Below are positions 1 to 12,780 of a DNA stretch of 64,000 nucleotides, in pieces. Both the position numbers and the translations under genes were made by a program. This stretch comes from Mastigias papua (Eukaryota > Cnidaria > Scyphozoa > Rhizostomeae > Mastigiidae), in NCBI GenBank assembly GCA_964019165.1, contig OZ025273.1:10291279-10355278 (forward strand), given 5' to 3'. The notes below the pieces were generated by a model. It was not told where the DNA came from, made no database searches, and worked only from the letters and a program-made list of their open reading frames with translations. The first letter of the stretch is position 1, and the number at the start of each line of letters is the position of its first letter.

Positions 1-1617
1 AGCAATTAGCTTTCAAAATAAAGCTTCCTGGATTTAACCCGTTGTAAGATAGCTTGAAAGTTGAAAGCCTCTCTCTGTGTGCTTGTCTCCTGTAATCCCA
101 TAGCAAAAATTACACTGCATGACAATAACAATAATCCACAATATTGCATAAAGAATGGAGAAAATAATCAAAATGATTGTAATGAGTAGAAAGTCATGGA
201 TGTGTGGTATAATGTTTTCATAATGGAGATTCATTAAATCATTAAGACTTTTTCTCGTCATTTTAGTTCTAATGTTTATTATAAGCTGCATTTTCCGAAC
301 AATGAGCAGAATATATCACAAAGTAACCTCATTGGTCATTACAGACACAAAGAAATGAAATATTAAAATTATTAAAATATTGATAAAAATAATACTGATT
401 CTTATAAACGTCAATAATGCTATGAAATATACACTCGGTAGCGCAGTATAATAAATAGGTCAAAAATTACCACATGTACATGCAAAGTTATGGAACAAAT
501 CATAGTTCAAAAGCGCATGAAAACCGGGATGTTTTCAATCTGAATACAGTTAAGTATAAGCACACCTACTTGCCAATGGGATCAAATGCGTATATATATT
601 GAGACTGTTATGTAGCATACTTTTTAAGCTGATTTGTATTCATGTCAGTGGAATGACATTTAGCACCCTGCCTGCTAGACAATGTTTTAAAGCAAAACTA
701 AAACTGACAATGCAATCATACAATACTAAAGCATAAGAGAAGTTCTGATTAATTGCTGTCTCTTTGGACCGAGGGCTGACTGCTAAGAACAATGTCTAGG
801 TTATACTGTTAAATAGTTGTCCTACTATTCTTGTTAACAACAAATATGAAATTTTAAGTCTTATGCAAGGAATCTAGAGCTAGGGAGCGGAACACAAGCT
901 GAAGCGGGAAGCGTGATACCAGAGATCAACATAAAACCACTAAGTACATTAGTGACTTTAAAAGGCATTCCAGTCAATTATTCTCCATCCGCTGAGATGG
1001 TCCCAAACCATCACAAGCTCTATCCACTCCAACCTTTCCCAAGTTTCATTACCTATACCATGAGTTCTATCCTAGAAATCACAATTCCTTCTCGGAAATT
1101 TTACTTATCCAACGTCTTACTACCTTCTTCCTTGCCACAATCACAAATCATGTTTTCTCCCAAATCTTCAATCCATCAATCAAAATCCATGGTCTTTTCT
1201 CCTTCCCAACTTAGCGTTTTCCTTCATACTCTGTTGGTCGGTATGCAAAAGGCCTCAAGAGTCTTTCCCCGATATGACACAACAATAAGAAACAAATCTC
1301 ATACTGACACTGAATGAAAACCGTTGTACGCACCTGCTGCTTGGAATAATTCTTTCTCTTCACACATGTGGATAAAAGTATTTGAAATCTACAGTATATA
1401 TGTCAATGCCACAAGTGATTTGTGAGCTTGCGGTCTCCATTATCAGCTTTAGGAACAGACATGAAGGGGCCGTGGATAACTGCCAGGTCTCAAGGAATAT
1501 ACATGTTGGTAAATAAAACAGGTTTCATGATAATCCTTGGTGAAGCAATGCCCAACCTGTTCAATTTACTGCGCGGCCACTGAGAAAATATTAATGAATA
1601 TCAATATTATACTACCA
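1..1617. other. Intergenic DNA, no supported gene
   Basis: AT-rich sequence downstream of the TIR gene. A 134-codon plus-strand open frame at 913-1317 has no recognisable domain and low-complexity Ser/Pro composition. I see no splice pattern or conserved motif that would make it a gene. Confidence 0.5.
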
Positions 1618-4038
1618 CTATGACTTTCCAGCTAATAATGCGTCCATAGCCGAAGGAGCAATTCTGATTTCAGATAATGAACAGTCTATAAATTCATACG
1701 AATATCCTTTATATGTTACCCATTTTCCATCAGCTTCCCCTTTGGTATGGTGACCACTTATTACTTTTGTCCCTTGGTATTCACCACAGGACGTGACAAG
1801 TCCTTCATGATACCTCTGCCCACCAGTATTGTTACCCTCAGTGGCCCCATATTTTCCCTGAGGGAAGAAAACAATCGAACCAACTCCAACATCATCCGGA
1901 TCAGGGACAGTGTCTAGAGCTACTTGATTGTATGGCTGTACCCTACCAGATGGATCCCCATCGTCCCAATCTACAGTATATTCCAATGAGCTTGAGTTGA
2001 AGCTGACGATAGTTGCCATGAAATAGGAGCATCGTTTGTGATGCGATATTACATGATCGCCAGGTCTTGGAGCTCGATACCTCATTCTTATTTGGTTGGC
2101 AGAGGCTTCAGCATGTACCATCATCATCCTATTCAGCTCTCTAAATATATGCTCTAAGCGTTCCTGCCATGCACTTGGACTTGCTACATCCTGTAACGTA
2201 ATTGGTTGATTATTGTTAGCGGCAACAAGTGCTCCGATCACTGAGACTTTCCAATCATCTCCTTCGCCTACAATAACTGGTAATATCGGCTTCTCGAGTG
2301 ATTTCATTGCAAATTGGAACTCCATGCGACAATTAGGGCTGTTGGCGTATTCCGTGCTAACAAACGGTATGACAGCTTTCGCTTCTTTCAAGGCATTTGT
2401 TAGCTGTTGATACATGTCTGCATTTGCGTCTGCTGAGTGCAGCCTCTCAATGTCAAGCCAAACTGTAAAGCCAGCTCTTTCAAGTTCCGATTTGACACGG
2501 CGTGGGTCTGCGTATTCATGACCAACAGCGGTGCTGGTTTGATTCGCACATTTTGCTATGATGGAATTAGTCCAGCAGTATGACAAAAAGATATCCGCCC
2601 GGCCTTGAACTTGTTGACCAGCTGCTCCAGAATCAGTGATCTCAGCAATATTCTTAAAATGAGATTTCAACGCAAGAAGCAGCTCGTTCAACTTCGTTTC
2701 CTCAACTGATTTATCCTTAAAGTGAATGTACAGTTCCCCGGCAATCAGCATCCCAATTACGGACATAGTCCAGTCAAAAGAACTGTCTCCAACAACTAAC
2801 GGCACTATTGGCTTACCTAGCGTTGATTTGGCAAACTGAAATTCCATTCTGCACTCGTTATTTGCAACATACTGGTCACTGATACAAGCAATAAAGATCT
2901 TTGCCTTTTTCATCATTGCAGCCGTTCTTCTCATCTCTTTGCTACTAGTAGCTTTCCGTATAGCAATATTAAGCCCAGTCCGTTTCAAGTGATCTAAAAT
3001 ATCACGAGGATCACACAGTCTGTCAAGCAGTGGCATATAATGTTTAGGTGGCTCATCAATCTCTCGGTTTTTGATTGCTTTTGGGCTGTCAGACATTGAA
3101 TAGGAAAAGTAGATGTCAATATCGTCCTCTAAAATATCTTCATCAGTGGCATCATCTAGTATATCAAATACATTTGGACCTATGCGCAAGTCCTGTAGCC
3201 TCAGCCCCACAAAAGTGTACTCATATCCTCGATATGTAATCCATTTCCCATCAGCTTCTCCCTTTGTATGACGTCCATCAACCAATTTTGTGCCATCCGT
3301 GCTAGTGTAGATTCGTGTCACCCTCCCTTGATGCCACCGAACTCCTTCAGTTGCTCCAGACTGGCTTCCTTTATAATAGCCTTGAGGAAACAGCACAGTA
3401 CTGCCAATAGAGATCTCATATGGATTGGGAGATTTGTCAAGTGCAAGATTGAAATAGTCCACTATTCTACCTGATGTGTCCTGGTCATCCCAATTTATTT
3501 CATACTTTAATTCATCAGGAATGAATCTACAAATAGTGGCATGAAAATACTGCCATTTGGTATGAACCCACATTGCTAGTACCTTATCGCCAATCTGAGG
3601 AAGTGACCTGTTTCCTTCTTGGCTTGGTCTAATGGTATTATCATAATAAGCACTGCTGACAGTTTCTACCTGAGGCAGTTGGCTATTGCCTGCAGGGTTA
3701 ACCATTATTATTTTTTGAGTGGCATCATTATGAAATTTTTCAAAGTGACTGAGCAATGCAGCACCATCTGTGAATCCCTCATGGTTGCATTTTGGACACA
3801 TTATTGGCTTGTTTGAAATAAAATGCTCAAGCTCAACATGTGAAATAAGCTTGTCCAGGTCATTGAAGCCAGACTTGTCACATCGTGGACATGATAATTT
3901 TCCAGATCTGGACCTGCCGCTTGAAACACGTGGTGTCACCTCATGCTCTCTTTCCCAATGTAGAATGAAGTCTCTGTTGTTGATGATAACACAACCACAT
4001 TTTGGACACTCTAATGACTTTGACTGGCTACAACCCAT
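1618..4038 (-). CDS. Myristoylation-motif, C2H2 zinc finger, double-TIR protein with paired Tudor-like modules
   Basis: A single uninterrupted frame of 806 residues runs from ATG at 4038 to TAG at 1618. The N-terminus MGCSQSKS has Gly2, Cys3 and Ser6, the pattern for N-myristoylation plus palmitoylation, so membrane anchoring is inferred. Three C2H2 fingers follow: C11/C14/H27/H32, C50/C53/H67/H72 and C81/C84/H98/H103. A roughly 140-residue module at about 148-290 (GDKVLAMW, INWDDQDTSGR, HTKGEADGKW) recurs at about 667-800 (GDHVIS, VDWDDGDPSGR, HTKGEADGKW). It looks like a Tudor/DUF4537-type beta-barrel, but I cannot name it firmly. Between the copies are TIR1 (about 306-465, DIYFSYS start) and TIR2 (about 490-640, DIFLSYC start). 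Both share the CRMEFQFA block. TIR2 has WLDIERL with Glu531 at the place of the SARM1 NADase glutamate; TIR1 has Ala363 there. Innate signalling or NAD-cleaving immunity is an inference. The start is chosen because it gives the MGxxxS motif and nothing upstream is needed. Confidence 0.85.
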   Translation of the reverse strand: MGCSQSKSLECPKCGCVIINNRDFILHWEREHEVTPRVSSGRSRSGKLSCPRCDKSGFNDLDKLISHVELEHFISNKPIMCPKCNHEGFTDGAALLSHFEKFHNDATQKIIMVNPAGNSQLPQVETVSSAYYDNTIRPSQEGNRSLPQIGDKVLAMWVHTKWQYFHATICRFIPDELKYEINWDDQDTSGRIVDYFNLALDKSPNPYEISIGSTVLFPQGYYKGSQSGATEGVRWHQGRVTRIYTSTDGTKLVDGRHTKGEADGKWITYRGYEYTFVGLRLQDLRIGPNVFDILDDATDEDILEDDIDIYFSYSMSDSPKAIKNREIDEPPKHYMPLLDRLCDPRDILDHLKRTGLNIAIRKATSSKEMRRTAAMMKKAKIFIACISDQYVANNECRMEFQFAKSTLGKPIVPLVVGDSSFDWTMSVIGMLIAGELYIHFKDKSVEETKLNELLLALKSHFKNIAEITDSGAAGQQVQGRADIFLSYCWTNSIIAKCANQTSTAVGHEYADPRRVKSELERAGFTVWLDIERLHSADANADMYQQLTNALKEAKAVIPFVSTEYANSPNCRMEFQFAMKSLEKPILPVIVGEGDDWKVSVIGALVAANNNQPITLQDVASPSAWQERLEHIFRELNRMMMVHAEASANQIRMRYRAPRPGDHVISHHKRCSYFMATIVSFNSSSLEYTVDWDDGDPSGRVQPYNQVALDTVPDPDDVGVGSIVFFPQGKYGATEGNNTGGQRYHEGLVTSCGEYQGTKVISGHHTKGEADGKWVTYKGYSYEFIDCSLSEIRIAPSAMDALLAGKS

Positions 4039-6528
<2,490 letters not shown>

Positions 6529-6859
6529 GCAGTGATATATAAATAACTTTATATTGAGAAAAGAGATGGCGTCATTTCATCGCTTCTAAAAATCCCACTT
6601 GTGTAACGTAGTTTTCTAAAATTGGGAGCTATTGCAGAAGTGAGCTTGTCCATGAAATATAAAGCTTACTCGCACCAAAATGTATGGCACATAAGATATA
6701 TGTAAATGCTAACAGCATATTCACTGCATCATCAGAAGTAAAACTGTCATCAAAAATGAAGGATGGCCTACTTTGATCACATTGATGTCAAGTCAACATT
6801 AAAGCTGATAGAAATAACAAAGGTACAAATAACAATAATATAAAAATTCTACTACATAC

Positions 6860-7065
6860 CTGTGAGGTAAAAAACCCAAAGTATAGCTTTTGCACTTACA
6901 CGACAATCATAAGCCTGAAAGGTGAACTGGAGTGTCTGAGGCAGCCTTTGGAAACTAAAGGAAACAAAACTCCTGTCGTAGTTATGGCAACAGTACAACT
7001 TACTCTCAAAACAGTTCTTGCACGAATCACCGGTAACACCCCGCTTACACTTACAAAGATTATAC
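6860..7065 (-). CDS. Orphan exon with EGF/laminin-EGF-like cysteine pattern
   Basis: The minus strand shows an acceptor TCTGTCAG at 7066 and then an open frame beginning YNLCKCKRGVTGDSCKNC, a C-x-C-x8-C-x2-C spacing with GVTG/DSC as in EGF or laminin-type EGF modules. The reading continues to SFSFQRLPQTLQFTFQAYDC. Two donors are possible: CGT|GTAAGT at 6899 (phase 0) or ACAG|GTATGT at 6859 (phase 1, adding residues to YLT). With the second donor, a 54-nt piece at 6670-6723 with an acceptor and a GTAAGC donor would add a hydrophobic run (VNMLLAFTYILCAIHF), perhaps membrane-spanning. Its entry phase (2) also matches exon 13 of the large receptor 5.6 kb upstream, but an EGF module in a cytoplasmic tail makes no sense, so a separate gene is more likely. 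Gene identity unknown. Confidence 0.45.
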
Positions 7066-7654
7066 CTGACAGAAATTACAAAGCAATAATTTTATAGTTA
7101 TACAGTATGCCTTTCCAATATTGTTTTCAGTATTTTGACGAGAAACTGCAGATCTGATATGAGAAGGGGAAGAGTAACCAGCTCTTACGGAGTTCATCTA
7201 AAAATGCTTCCATAGAGAAAAAATTTTTGATTCCCATTGTGTTGATAACAAGCAAGAAGCTGCAGTTGATAACTAGGGACCAAAAGGGAGTGCTCTATTG
7301 TTAGATGACGAGAGCCAAGGCACATGGGCAGCGCCTCCCAGATGTGGAATGTTCCTCTATGATTTTGTCGTCAGTTGCAAAATTTATTTGATTTCCTGAC
7401 TTAAGTAGGTTTCTTATAAAGCGGTTCCTTCTAAAACAAAAATAAGTTTAAAATGTCTTGGCATGAACTTCATTTTGTCATGTGACATATTGAATGAATG
7501 AGTATAATAGTTATCTTTACTTGGGGAATCTGCTGGTAAGTGAGCTAATCGCATCAGACACAGAGACAGACAGGTAGACAAACAAACAAACACATGCAGA
7601 CTGACAGACAGACTGGCAGACTGACAGAAAGACTAGCAGACAGGTGGACAGAAA

Positions 7655-7915
<261 letters not shown>

Positions 7916-7942
7916 AATTTCTTTATGATTGGAGCTATTTGA

Positions 7943-8177
<235 letters not shown>

Positions 8178-8222
8178 ATTTATGTAATTTATATACGTTG
8201 TGGATGCGGCTTAGGTTTAGTT

Positions 8223-8367
<145 letters not shown>

Positions 8368-8377
8368 TATATATATA

Positions 8378-8840
8378 TGGACAGACAAATACAGACAGGC
8401 AGAAAGACAGATAGAGAAAGACAGATAGACAAATTGACAGACAAATACAGACGCGAAGATATAGACAGACACTGACATACAGATAGACAAAGATAGACAA
8501 AGATAGACAAAGATAAACAAACAGACAGGCAACAGTTCTACTCCGATTGCTTGGTCTAATCTGAAGCTTAACGGCTTAATTCCAATATATACGGCAACGA
8601 TCTAGAATAGAGTTCTCTATTTAAATGCTAAATGATTTCTCAGAGCATCTCAGGTAAGAATTGATACTGCATGCATAACAAAGTAGGCAACTAGATAATA
8701 TGCACAATACTTTAAAATGACTGAATAATCAAAGGCCCTTGGAGTCAAGGTGCTTGTACCAAACATAAGTCACATCAATAAACCTTTAAATCTGACAAAG
8801 ATTATTTGTCCTGTCAACAAGCGATGAGCCTCTGTTTTAT
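8378..8840 (+). repeat. Segmental duplication, copy A (partner 50119-50614)
   Basis: Begins in a GACAGA-rich stretch and continues through unique-looking sequence (for example caacagttctactccgattg, tcaaggtgcttgtaccaaac) that recurs in the same orientation at 50119-50614. Only scattered substitutions and a small length difference in the GACAGA part separate the copies. The match stops sharply after ctctgttttat. No coding potential was seen. Confidence 0.92.
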
Positions 8841-9002
8841 GAAAAGAATGAACTATGACCATGATTACGATTTATAACTTGCTGGATGACTGACTCAAAT
8901 AATGAACTTCACTTAGACAAAATAGCAATGTTGTGCATAGTGTCACAAATTGTGGTAGAATCTAATAATGACACATAGAGAAGGAGCTCTCTAATCTTTG
9001 CT

Positions 9003-9003
<1 letters not shown>

Positions 9004-9100
<97 letters not shown>

Positions 9101-9190
9101 GCGTGTATATATTGCCCAGAAAGCAAGAGACCCTGGTTCGATCCCAGGTGGTGATAAGGTTTAATTTTCTCCTGATTTTTGAGCATAACA
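9004..9190 (+). repeat. (TA)n tract and tRNA-derived SINE remnant
   Basis: TA run to 9099. Then a short segment with a B-box-like ggttcgatccc followed by a tail (ttctcctgatttttgagcat). The tail recurs beside the TA tract at 50720-50742 as ttctcctggtttttctgagcat. No full tRNA cloverleaf can be drawn, so this is a SINE relic and not a tRNA gene. Confidence 0.6.
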
Positions 9191-12100
9191 CCTATATATA
9201 TATATACACACATGCATACATATATAGTTGCTTGTATATATGTACATGTATGTGCAAATGAAGAATTGAAATAAGTTCTTTATCATCAATGAAATGAGTG
9301 GAAACACCATTAAATATCGCTGGTTTAAATTGCTAGTTCTATGTTCTATAATTTTCAAAGGTTTAAAAGAATACACCCAGGCAGAGAGTAATTTATCACT
9401 TGTATACCCACAGGACTGCCTTCAATATGTTAAAAAAGCTTTAATAAATGCTCACTACAAATAAAAATTTTCTGCTAGACTAAACCTTCTATATACGTTA
9501 GCTCAAATGATGCTTATACAACACTCTGATATATTATCTTCGAAATCTAATTGTATTGCTAAAGTTAAAGACGGTAATACCGAGTATGGTTAATTTAGAT
9601 TTGTCATAATTTTGAGACTCTAGTGGCTGAATTCGAGTGTGGTATTGAACCATTGTATATGCTGTCTTCAGAGAACCAAACAGTCAACTCTTGGGATTCT
9701 GTCTCTGTGAGAAATTAGATAAGGGAATATATGACAAATGCTAAAACATGTGTTAGAAAAGGTGGGAATAATTGAAAGCAACATCATGAAGCGACAAGAA
9801 AACAATTGCTGTGACAATAGCATAAAACCTTTCGTCAAAGAAGGCATTATTATTATTATTATTATCATTTAATCCAATGTGAAGCAGCCAATATTACACT
9901 GCCTAGTTTTAGTGAGGTGTATTATTGTAGATTAGTTATTATTGTCAAATGAACAATGTTAAAAAAAAAATTATTATGGTTTTGTTGATTTTATGCGTAA
10001 CCATGTTTGCCAGATACAAATTACCTACAATTAGAGAGATTTGTATTTGTATTAGTAATTTGAATATACACATGAGAAGTTCAAAAAAGAATTACAAAAT
10101 TATCTGCAGTAGGCGAGTTAATATAATTAATATAGCTGGTATAATAGCTAATTGAAGCCTACTATTTGCAAAAATTACAAATTAAAATTAAAATTAGTGA
10201 AAGTAAAGTATCTCGCTAATACACGCAGTAGCACAATACCAAACGATGGTACTGAGATATAGCCTGTCTCCCGGTGGGGGGGGGGCAAAGATGATCATGT
10301 GCTCAGCCTCTCAGGTTTGAGAAGGTGAGACAGATCGGCTACCGAGCCGTCCTATCTGCCGGAATGAAAAGTGATTATGCAATCAGCCCCTTATTAGGTG
10401 GAATGCATGGAAGTATCCGGGAATTTTGAAATTATGCATCTGCCTTAAAAATGCAATATAATAAAGAACAGGAAACACGGGAGAAGGATTTTATTCATAG
10501 CGGTCATATATGGCCATAATTGCACAGCCTCGAGATAACTCCAACGGTGCTCATTAAAAGCGTGTTATGCCTGTGAGCACACATCTGAGGCAAAAATGTG
10601 CTTGCAAATCAAAACAGGGTGATGTGGATAACTTTCAAGCCTATCATTTTCTGGGTTCCCAGCTACGCTAAGTAGTGCTACACAAACATTTGTAGGAGAT
10701 TATGGTCAATAGGACCTGCAGAAATCTGGAGTGTATCATTTTCTGCCTACCAGCCCAGGCCTGAATACGAGATAGCGGTTTGGTTCTGGTGTCCCTTGCT
10801 TCCTACAGCTCAGCTATCACAAAGAGTACTGGATGTTAAAGAAGCATGTAGCTCACTGTTTCATAACCTGGACCTAGTGAGTCAGCCTCAAGGATTCGGC
10901 CGATGTTCAAATACAGACCTGATTCATGTGGTCAATTTGTGTAATAATGAAACACAGATCTGTGTTTTGAATTTGAAAAAATAATATATGATTTCTCAAC
11001 TTGAGAAGAGTTAGCGATCTCTCCAATTAAGAAAGGTTAAAGATCTTTCCAATTAAGAAGGGTTAAAGATCTCTCCAATTGATAAGGGTTAATAACACGG
11101 TTAAGAACCACCGCATTGCCAAAGCTTACATAGCCATTCCATGCAGCAAGTTCGAAGCATAGGTCATGGCGATGACACTATGAAAATGCACCAGAGTATT
11201 GAAAAAACTGGATTGGATGGCCATGGGGTCAGTATTATAAGTGACATAGTTACGTTGAGTTGCTCAAGAAATTTATCAACCGGTTGTAAGATCTTCACAG
11301 GAACAGATCACGTGAAAAGACGAGAATTATGCAATGGGCTTAGTCTAATGTGCATACCTGTTTTCCATGGGAAGGAATACGCATCCAATGAGCTAGAGAT
11401 TAATATAAATAAGACCAATAGTACAATGAGGTTCTGAATACAAATAACTAAAATTACTGAGACATTCAGTATGACAGTCTTAAAACATTTAAAAGAGGGA
11501 TGATAAGATGATCTTATATGCAATGTTTTTCGCACAGATTTAAAATAGCGTCTTACGGTACGGAAATTGAACAATTAACGTGGTTAGAGACAAATCCTTA
11601 AGTATATTGCGAAAAATTTGAATACGGATATGTTCGAGATAAAAACCGCGATAAAAGAATAGGTGTTTATGTGTTAAGATGCTTATCATAGCTTGTCCAC
11701 CGCGTGGCCTGTCATGCCATCTAATGTGGCCCGCACAGGCCCCTGGCCCGTGGGATTGTTTCGGGGGGTACAGTTTATCTGAGTGCAGCCAGTATCAATC
11801 AGCTGGGCAATCTGGTAGCCCCAATAGTGTTCAAAATGCGCTGAATTAAACGAGAAATGATACAAAAAGATGTAGAAAAATGGAGTGTTCTATTTGTAAG
11901 GGGGGCACAAGTCACGCCGTGGAAATGCAGAGGGACCTCACCCATGGGCCTGGGTGTGCACTGAGGGCAAAGTTGATAGAGAAACATATTGCAGTTGTAC
12001 GGTATGTAAAAAGTGGACCTCCACCTATGACCTAAATTGAACTGTGAACAACAACTCTGCAAATATGCATGATGCGAGCTGTGGCAAACAAATCTAGCAA

Positions 12101-12723
12101 AGCGACGGAAAGCGGTCAATAAGGAGAAATCATCATTTACAACGTTTAGAAGGTCATTTTAACTTATCACAATGTAAACGGCAAGTGATCATGTCATTGG
12201 TAGGTGCAACAAGCAAATATGAAGCGCTGCGACATTTGCATATCTATAGAACCTGTAGCTGCGAACGCACGTGAATTTTCAAGATTTGGTAGTATAGCAC
12301 ACATTCTCTACAAAGTTGTACAAATGGCTATCATGCTACCGCCTTGCTTCGGGCTTCTGTTCTCACTTCATTTAAAATGAAATGCAGTGCCATCTTGTCA
12401 AAGTGTATTCACCTATTAAACATTGATAATATTGTCTGTTTCTTAAAGACTAAACAATACGATTTTCCTCCTTGTATAATACTGATACTCGCGTCTCTGG
12501 TCATAAGTCACTCTTTGGCATGACACACTGCATTTAAAGTACTTCTACAATCTTGGCAGATAGACCACTTCAGATAACAGGCATGAACCTGTTAACGGGC
12601 CCTATCAGCTCCAAATGCCTGGCACTAGTTCCCAAATGCAGAATACTACAGAAACGGGAAAAATTTCAAACAAAATAAGTCGCGTTCTTAACGGGGAAAA
12701 CATAAGAATGGGCACAATCTTAC
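9191..12723. other. Non-coding stretch with minor repeats, possibly the 3' part of the receptor gene
   Basis: No convincing exon. An imperfect triplicate of about 33 bp (ggttaaagatct phrases) lies at 11005-11095. A GC-rich island at 11690-12060 differs from its surroundings and has broken open frames on both strands; it may be an old insertion. A weak terminal-exon candidate for the receptor on the minus strand at about 10590-10670 has an acceptor and about 33 codons before TAA, but the evidence is too thin to call it. Confidence 0.4.
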
Positions 12724-12780
12724 CTGTCCTTCTGAATCGCCACTTCGTATCTATTTTTCTTCCTTCTGTGCATTTTACGC
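12724..12780 (-). CDS. Receptor exon 13: basic juxtamembrane tail
   Basis: A 57-nt exon, acceptor TTTTGTTTAG, donor GACAG|GTAAGA, phases 2 to 2. It encodes RRKMHRRKKNRYEVAIQK, a positive-inside stop-transfer sequence. Further cytoplasmic exons must follow but were not identified. Confidence 0.7.

Noticed and set aside
913..1317. 134-codon plus-strand gene
   Set aside because: No domain, no homologous motif and low-complexity composition; likely chance in non-coding DNA.
6860..7065. Exon 14 of the large receptor
   Set aside because: The phase matches, but an EGF-like cysteine module following a transmembrane and basic juxtamembrane segment would be cytoplasmic. One-in-three phase agreement is not enough.
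11799..12119. Retroviral-type integrase or protease gene
   Set aside because: A DTGC-like and a CxxC-like phrase can be read, but in different frames and strands with stops; too weak to call.
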